Assembly: GCA_000526575.1 (NCBI GenBank)
Contig: JAGI01000002.1
Span: 3,193,501-3,257,500, forward strand
Origin: Clostridium sp. 12(A)
GTDB lineage: Bacteria; Bacillota; Clostridia; Lachnospirales; Lachnospiraceae
Length of the DNA stretch: 64,000 nt
Direction: 5' to 3'
Made by a program: the position numbers and the translations under genes. Positions 59,061 through 64,000 of the stretch are shown piece by piece. The notes beneath the pieces are model-generated. The model was not told where the DNA came from. It saw only the letters and a program-made list of their open reading frames with translations, and ran no database searches. Numbering within the stretch: the first letter of the stretch is position 1; each line of letters begins with the position of its first letter.

Positions 59061-60626
59061 ATGTCATATACGGCATTGTATCGGAAATGGCGCCCACCGT
59101 CTTTTACAGATGTAAAGGGACAGGACCATATCGTACAAACATTAAAAAACCAGATAGTTTCCGGGCGTATCGGGCATGCATATCTGTTTTGCGGAACCAG
59201 AGGAACCGGTAAAACAAGTATTGCAAAGATTTTTGCAAAGGCAGTCAACTGTGAGCACCCGGAGGATGGAAGTCCCTGCGGAGAATGCCCAACCTGCAAA
59301 AACATTGCAGCTGGTGCTTCCCTTAACGTAGTAGAGATCGATGCCGCTTCCAACAATGGCGTTGAGAACATCAGGGAGATCAGAGACCAGGTTCAGTATC
59401 CTCCCACAGAAGGCAAATACCGGGTTTATATCATCGATGAGGTTCATATGCTTTCTACAGGAGCCTTTAACGCACTGTTAAAGACACTGGAAGAGCCCCC
59501 CTCCTACGTGATATTCATCTTAGCTACCACAGAGGTGCATAAGATTCCCGTAACCGTAATGTCCCGCTGTCAGAGATATGATTTTAAGCGCATTACGGTG
59601 GAGACCATTGCAGACCATTTAAAGGCCCTTACTGCCGCTGAACAAATACAGGTGGAAGACAAAGCCATTACTTATATCGCAAAAGCGGCTGACGGCGCTC
59701 TAAGAGATGCCTTAAGCCTGTTAGACCAGTGCATTGCCTTTCACTATGGAGAGGTACTTACCTACGACAATGTTCTGGATGTCCTTGGTGCTGTGGATAT
59801 CACTGTTTTCGGAACCTTGTTCCGTGCCATCACAGAGAACCGGACAAAGGATTGCATCTCTAGTTTAGAGGAAATGGTAATACAGGGTAGAGAGCTTGGT
59901 CAGTTTGTGGTAGACTTTATCTGGTATATGAGAAATCTTCTCATTTTAAAATCTGTTGATGATACAGATAACCTGCTTGATATGTCAACAGAAAACCAGA
60001 ACATCCTAAAAGAGGACAGTAACCGGATCGATCAGGAAACCTTGCTGCGGTATATCCGTGTATTTTCAGATCTATCCAATCAGCTTCGCTATGCCTCCCA
60101 GAAACGGGTACTCATTGAGGTCGCTCTCATAAAGCTGACCCGTCCCCAGATGGAAGAAAACTTAGACTCCCTCATTGAGAGAATCAAGTCCATAGAAAAG
60201 CAGTTAGAGCAGGGCGTAACGGTAGCCGCTGTGCAAAAAGATGTACCTCTTAAAGAGGAGATGACTCCAGCAGAGCGTGTCTCACTTCCGAAAGGACAGC
60301 TGGAAGACTTAAATCTGATCCGAAGCGAATGGGGAAAGATTACCCGGGAATTAGGAGGCCCCAACAGGGCCAGCTTCCGGGAAACAGTGGTGGAACCAGC
60401 CGGAGAAAGCTGTCTTTGCATCGTTTTTGATGATCAGAACAGTTACATGATCGGAAGCAGAGAAGCTGTAATTTCAGAGTTAAAAGGGTATGTAGAAGAC
60501 CATTACAAAAAGTCCATCGACTTTAAGACAAGAATTCGCGGCGGAGGCGAACGCCTGGATACCATTTACGTCAGCGACGAAGAACTAAAGACAAACATAT
60601 TAATGGATATTACAATAGAAGAATAA
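59061..60626 (+). CDS. dnaX: DNA polymerase III subunit gamma/tau
   Basis: The clamp-loader ATPase of the replicase. The 521 residues have MSYTALYRKWRPPSFTDVKG as the usual start, Walker A GTRGTGKT (45-52), the zinc cluster Cys64, 73, 76, 79, Walker B YIIDEVHML and the SRC motif (VMSRCQRYDF). The clamp-loader lid domain and the C-terminal tau part follow. ATG 59061 has AAGGAG 9 nt upstream. I see no convincing slippery sequence for a programmed frameshift. It is part of the conserved run dnaX, ybaB, recR, with the SRP RNA upstream. Confidence 0.95.
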   Translation: MSYTALYRKWRPPSFTDVKGQDHIVQTLKNQIVSGRIGHAYLFCGTRGTGKTSIAKIFAKAVNCEHPEDGSPCGECPTCKNIAAGASLNVVEIDAASNNGVENIREIRDQVQYPPTEGKYRVYIIDEVHMLSTGAFNALLKTLEEPPSYVIFILATTEVHKIPVTVMSRCQRYDFKRITVETIADHLKALTAAEQIQVEDKAITYIAKAADGALRDALSLLDQCIAFHYGEVLTYDNVLDVLGAVDITVFGTLFRAITENRTKDCISSLEEMVIQGRELGQFVVDFIWYMRNLLILKSVDDTDNLLDMSTENQNILKEDSNRIDQETLLRYIRVFSDLSNQLRYASQKRVLIEVALIKLTRPQMEENLDSLIERIKSIEKQLEQGVTVAAVQKDVPLKEEMTPAERVSLPKGQLEDLNLIRSEWGKITRELGGPNRASFRETVVEPAGESCLCIVFDDQNSYMIGSREAVISELKGYVEDHYKKSIDFKTRIRGGGERLDTIYVSDEELKTNILMDITIEE

Positions 60627-60656
60627 TAGAACAGGAAAATCAGGAGGACAGATCCC

Positions 60657-61010
60657 ATGGCAAAACGTGGCGGTTTTCCAGGCGCAATGCCTGGCAATAT
60701 GAACAATTTAATGAAGCAGGCACAGAAGATGCAGCGTCAGATGGAAGAGACGACAAAGGCCCTTGAGGAAAAGGAATACACCGCGAAAGCAGGCGGCGGA
60801 GCCGTAAGCGTTACTGTTTCCGGAAAAAAAGAAGTAACATCTGTAAAGCTGTCTCAGGAAGTTGTTGATCCTGAGGATATCGAGATGTTAGAGGACCTGA
60901 TTATGGCAGCTACCAACGAAGCCTTCCGTGAGATGGAGGAAGAGAACAGTTCTGCCATGGCTAAGCTTACCGGAGGGCTTGGCGGTTTAGGCGGAGGCTT
61001 TCCGTTCTAA
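60657..61010 (+). CDS. YbaB/EbfC nucleoid-associated protein
   Basis: A 117-residue DNA-binding protein. [20 protein letters not shown] is the family start and [20 protein letters not shown] the conserved core, ending in a Gly-rich tail [22 protein letters not shown] lies before the ATG. It is 30 nt after dnaX and 2 nt before recR, the standard operon. Confidence 0.95.
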   Translation: MAKRGGFPGAMPGNMNNLMKQAQKMQRQMEETTKALEEKEYTAKAGGGAVSVTVSGKKEVTSVKLSQEVVDPEDIEMLEDLIMAATNEAFREMEEENSSAMAKLTGGLGGLGGGFPF

Positions 61011-61012
61011 TT

Positions 61013-61609
61013 ATGGATTACTATAGCAGTCAGATAACGAAGTTAATCGAAGAGCTGTCAAAGCTTCCGGGCATTGGCAGTAAATCCGCACAGCGTCTGG
61101 CATTTCACATCATCAATATGCCGGAGGAACAAGTGGCAGGCCTTGCTTCATCCATTACAGAAGCAAAACGCAATGTACATTACTGCAAGGAATGCTTTAC
61201 CCTGACGGACAAGGAACGATGTCCCATCTGTATGAGCGAGAAGCGCAGTCATAAGGTGATCATGGTAGTGGAAGATACAAGAGACTTAGCTGCCTATGAA
61301 AAAACCGGAAAGTTTGAAGGCGTTTACCATGTCCTTCACGGAGCCATTTCCCCAATGCTTGGAATCGGACCTGGAGACATAAAGCTGAAGGAATTGATGC
61401 AGAGACTGCAGGGAGACGTGGAAGAGGTGATCATTGCTACCAATTCCAGTCTTGAAGGCGAGACAACAGCCATGTATATCAGCAAGCTGATCAAACCGAC
61501 AGGAATCAGAGTTACCCGTATAGCCAGCGGAGTACCCGTTGGAGGAGACTTAGAGTACATAGATGAGGTAACATTGTTACGGGCCCTGGAAGGCAGGGTC
61601 GAACTGTAA
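61013..61609 (+). CDS. recR: Recombination mediator RecR
   Basis: A 198-residue DNA-repair protein that works with RecO/RecF at gaps. After the helix-hairpin-helix ([19 protein letters not shown]) comes the zinc finger Cys58, 61, 70, 73, then the Toprim domain ([20 protein letters not shown], with [13 protein letters not shown]) and the [19 protein letters not shown] end. It begins 2 nt after the YbaB gene, so translation is coupled. Confidence 0.96.
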   Translation: MDYYSSQITKLIEELSKLPGIGSKSAQRLAFHIINMPEEQVAGLASSITEAKRNVHYCKECFTLTDKERCPICMSEKRSHKVIMVVEDTRDLAAYEKTGKFEGVYHVLHGAISPMLGIGPGDIKLKELMQRLQGDVEEVIIATNSSLEGETTAMYISKLIKPTGIRVTRIASGVPVGGDLEYIDEVTLLRALEGRVEL

Positions 61610-61638
61610 CTCATTTGCCTTGTTAGGAGATGCAAAGA

Positions 61639-64000
61639 ATGGATAAGTACGAGTTTAATATAAAGGTTGAACAGATTAAAAAACTGGTCGGCAAAAACGA
61701 CTATGAGACGGCTATGAAGATAGCCGATACGATCGACTGGAGAAGAGTGCGCAACACCAATCTACTGTCCATGGTAGCCATGGTCTATGAGAAAAATAAA
61801 GAATATCAGGAAGCCAAGGACATTCTTCTGCAGGCTTACGAACGCGCTCCCATTGGAAAGCGCCTGTTATATAAGCTGGCTGAGCTGGCCATCAAGGAAG
61901 GCAACATCGAAGAAGCCGAAGCTTATTACAAAGAGTTCGGTGATCTTGCCTCCGAAGACCCAAGGCAGCAGCTTTTGCGTTACATGATCTTAAAATCAAA
62001 AGGTGCACCGGCACAGCAGCTCATCCATTCCCTGGAGTCCTACACAAGTGTAGAGCTTGACGAGAAATGGCTTTATGAGCTGGCGGAATTATACAGCCTG
62101 GCTGGCATGCCCGATCGCTGTGTGGAAACCTGCGACCGTATCATGCTCATGTTCGGCCTTGGTAAATACGTGGATAAGGCCATGGACCTTAAGATAAAAT
62201 ATGCCCCTCTCACCCATTATCAGATGGACCTTGTAGAAAACAGGGACAAGTACGAAGCAAGACTTCGTGCCGTAGAACAAAGATATGGAAATGGCATGCC
62301 CACTGAAGATGCAGAACCAGAGGAAGAATATTACGATGAAGAACCAGCTCCGAAAGAGGAGCCTGAATTTCTCTACCAGGAAACTCCCATGGTCTCTAAT
62401 CTGGAAGCGTCCATAGAGGAAGCCGCTGTCCAGGAGAGTCTTGCAAGAGAATTATCAAAGATTTCCTACGATGAGCCGGTACTTCAGCCCGAGACAAAAC
62501 TGGAGCATACAAGAGTCTTAGAAGACATCCGAAGAGTCGGACGTCCCATGACCTCTGTAAAAAGACCGAAAGGCATGGAAACCCATTCGGAGCCTGTCAT
62601 CGAAGAAGATTTTACAGCCCCATCCCTCAATGTTTCCGAGATTTCCCCATACAGCATGGAAGAACCAACAATTTCCCACTTCGATACTGAGGAAGATTCT
62701 CAGATGCCCCAGTTTGATACAGAAGAATCTGGTGCCTATCAGTATGAGGAAGAAGAGCCTGAGAATGCTCAGTACCTCTCCGAGGAACCTGGCATCTACC
62801 AGTATGACGAAGAGGACCCCGGGAACTCCCAGTACGCTGCAGAGGAATATAACAATCTTCAGTATGAAAAAGAAGAGCCTGACATGTCCCAATACGCCAT
62901 GGAAGAATCCGACTATCATCAAGAGGACGGCAATTATCAGGAAAATAATGACGTTTACGAAAACGGGGAGTTCGAAGGTGAGCAGTCTGCCGTAACCGCA
63001 GAAGAAGAGGAAGAATATTTCCCCCAGGCTGAGCCAGCCTATGATTCATACGCCTCAGAAATAGAAAACTCAAACCATAGCTTTTTTGAACCAGTACAGG
63101 AAGAGCTCCACTCCGCTTCCGCGGACCACCTTCAGTTTGAGGATCTCTATGAAGAGGAAGAAGATGAACCAGATGATATTCCGGTACGGAATCATCTTAT
63201 GATAGAGGCAAGAACTCCTGAAAAAGGACTTTCCATGGCAGTGGAAGCCTTAAAGCAGATTCATAAGGAAAATGGTGTCAACAATCCGGTAGCAAAAATT
63301 ACCGGTTTCAAATTATCCAAGCGTGGAGTATTAGCCTGCGCAGAGAAGCTTGCTGGAAAAGACCTTGTAATTGAGGAAGCCGGAGACCTGACTCTCGAAG
63401 CCTTAAATGAGCTGAACCATATCATGAGCCAGGATACAAGCGGAATGATTGTAGTCCTAATTGACAATCCAAAGCAGATGGAGACCTTACATAGGGAACA
63501 TCCCGCTCTTGCCAGTAAGTTCGAATGCATTGGAAGCGGAGAGGTTGATCCTGTATCCCCGTCAAAACGTCCTGTCTCCCAGCCGGAGATTTTAAGGGAA
63601 CAGCTTACGGACTACCAGGCTGCTCCACATCCTCAGACGGAAATGCCCTATAGAGAAAAGAAGCGTTTCGGCAATACCTCTAATCAGGAAACTCATTATC
63701 AGGAAACTCATTATCAGGAGACCGATTATCAGGAGTCCAATTACCAGGACCAGGCTTCCTACCAGTCTCAGGGAGATTATGAGGAAGAATATCAGGAAGA
63801 TTACAGCTATGAGGAAGAAAACAATTATCTTCCAGATGAAGCGTATGAACCCCAGGAACCCGTAGAAGAAAACCCCGCTCCTCGTAAAAAGCTTTTCTCC
63901 AGAAATAAAAAGGATTCTCACAATGAGCCATACAGCCAGGAAGTAAGCCAGACCGTGCGGGAGGAAGCAGCTTCCTACGTGTCTGATGAAGAAATGGACA
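61639..64000 (+). CDS. TPR and acidic-repeat protein, 3' end outside window
   Basis: At least 787 residues. The N-terminal ~190 residues are TPR-like helical pairs (LLSMVAMVYEKNKEYQEAKD, RLLYKLAELAIKEGNIEEAE, LYELAELYSLAGMPDRCVET). Next comes a long Glu/Asp/Tyr-rich region with loosely repeated QYxxEEP units (about 350-430). Around 525-635 there is a folded part (EKGLSMAVEALKQIHKENGV; LVIEEAGDLTLEALNELNHI; GMIVVLIDNPKQMETLHREH) that looks like a degenerate AAA+ domain of the SpoVK/CbbX type, with no Walker A. Later a QETHY repeat. AGGAGATGCAAAGA precedes ATG 61639. Function unknown; the frame is still open at the window end. Confidence 0.75.
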   Translation, partial: MDKYEFNIKVEQIKKLVGKNDYETAMKIADTIDWRRVRNTNLLSMVAMVYEKNKEYQEAKDILLQAYERAPIGKRLLYKLAELAIKEGNIEEAEAYYKEFGDLASEDPRQQLLRYMILKSKGAPAQQLIHSLESYTSVELDEKWLYELAELYSLAGMPDRCVETCDRIMLMFGLGKYVDKAMDLKIKYAPLTHYQMDLVENRDKYEARLRAVEQRYGNGMPTEDAEPEEEYYDEEPAPKEEPEFLYQETPMVSNLEASIEEAAVQESLARELSKISYDEPVLQPETKLEHTRVLEDIRRVGRPMTSVKRPKGMETHSEPVIEEDFTAPSLNVSEISPYSMEEPTISHFDTEEDSQMPQFDTEESGAYQYEEEEPENAQYLSEEPGIYQYDEEDPGNSQYAAEEYNNLQYEKEEPDMSQYAMEESDYHQEDGNYQENNDVYENGEFEGEQSAVTAEEEEEYFPQAEPAYDSYASEIENSNHSFFEPVQEELHSASADHLQFEDLYEEEEDEPDDIPVRNHLMIEARTPEKGLSMAVEALKQIHKENGVNNPVAKITGFKLSKRGVLACAEKLAGKDLVIEEAGDLTLEALNELNHIMSQDTSGMIVVLIDNPKQMETLHREHPALASKFECIGSGEVDPVSPSKRPVSQPEILREQLTDYQAAPHPQTEMPYREKKRFGNTSNQETHYQETHYQETDYQESNYQDQASYQSQGDYEEEYQEDYSYEEENNYLPDEAYEPQEPVEENPAPRKKLFSRNKKDSHNEPYSQEVSQTVREEAASYVSDEEMD
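63684..63749 (+). repeat. 15-bp tandem repeat encoding QETHY
   Basis: Four to five in-frame 15-bp units give QETHY QETHY QETDY QESNY QDQ. The first two units are identical in DNA, the others drift. Confidence 0.8.

Noticed and set aside
60225..60250. Programmed frameshift site in dnaX
   Set aside because: GCAAAAAG is present but is not the A-AAA-AAG type slippery site and no stop or strong stem follows closely.
62518..63073. Minus-strand frames opposite the TPR/acidic-repeat gene
   Set aside because: They mirror the repetitive Glu/Tyr codons of the plus-strand gene, and the real frame is continuous from 61639 to the window end.
1..64000. tRNA genes, rRNA genes, insertion sequences and prophage
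   Set aside because: None were recognised on either strand by eye. A tRNAscan and ISfinder run would settle this.

Overview
The window looks like chromosome from an anaerobic, spore-forming Clostridia of the Lachnospiraceae type (Lacrimispora / Clostridium cluster XIVa-like). This is inferred from gene content and style: spmB, spoVG, a GerMN lipoprotein, a large Bacillus-type SRP RNA, a T-box, a 392-residue PRPP-synthetase-like protein, paired GlgC/GlgD, an NrdG/PflA-type radical SAM activase, DUF5702/DUF6382/DUF6128-type proteins, strong AGGAGG ribosome sites and moderate-to-low GC. I see no transposase, integrase, phage gene, tRNA or CRISPR array, so most of it reads as core genome with a few lineage-specific insertions.

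Layout. 1-211: tail of a holin-like type I toxin with a probable convergent antisense RNA. 351-994: preQ1 riboswitch and queT. 1171-1971: an unrecognised protein with three internal repeats. 2184-5904: murC, then a cluster of DnaA boxes, then a DnaD-like and a DnaC/DnaI-like replication protein. 6247-8750: PRPP synthetase-like gene and brnQ. 9000-13407 (minus): SbcC/YhaN-like and SbcD/YhaO-like pair and asnS. 13649-20742: glycogen genes glgC-glgD and, on the other strand, glgB, with spoVG, diaminopimelate dehydrogenase, a DUF3783 protein and an APH-fold kinase between them. 20777-21470 (minus): a DUF2508 protein and an ArsR-type regulator.

21863-32128 is the most distinctive block: a gram-positive Tad/Flp-type (type IVb) pilus locus of eleven genes in one direction. 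It holds two A24 prepilin peptidases, a TadZ-like ATPase, the CpaF/TadA motor, two TadB/C platform proteins (one with an extracytoplasmic Ig-like segment), an Flp pilin, a DUF5702 protein, two TadE-like pseudopilins (one with a doubled Cys/His motif), and a DUF6382-FHA membrane protein. No secretin is present, as expected for one membrane. The divergent ArsR-type gene shares an operator-like half-site with the promoter ahead of this block.

32179-39720: rhomboid protease, HIT protein, sigma factor, murG (minus), a membrane protein with the layout of an anti-sigma factor, a Spx/ArsC-like protein (minus), spmB, a MarR regulator with a palindromic operator, a GerMN lipoprotein and a DUF885 lipoprotein peptidase (minus). 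39809-44735: Met T-box, metG, traX-like gene, tatD, rsmA. 44784-44920: a dense set of hairpins. 45024-48605: oleate hydratase and an oligopeptide-binding lipoprotein. 48723-54086 (minus): YwlG-like protein, HIT protein, hemerythrin, a three-gene ABC-2 exporter preceded by a complete small transcription unit encoding 50 residues, and nagB. 54205-56145: a protein with a 7-residue GMTGP repeat. 56168-64000: radical SAM activase (minus), tRNA adenosine deaminase, SRP RNA, pfkA, dnaX, a YbaB protein, recR, and a TPR/acidic-repeat protein that runs off the end.

Start codons were chosen from ribosome binding sites, so several differ from the longest open frame. Family names are from recognition of motifs by eye; no database search was run.
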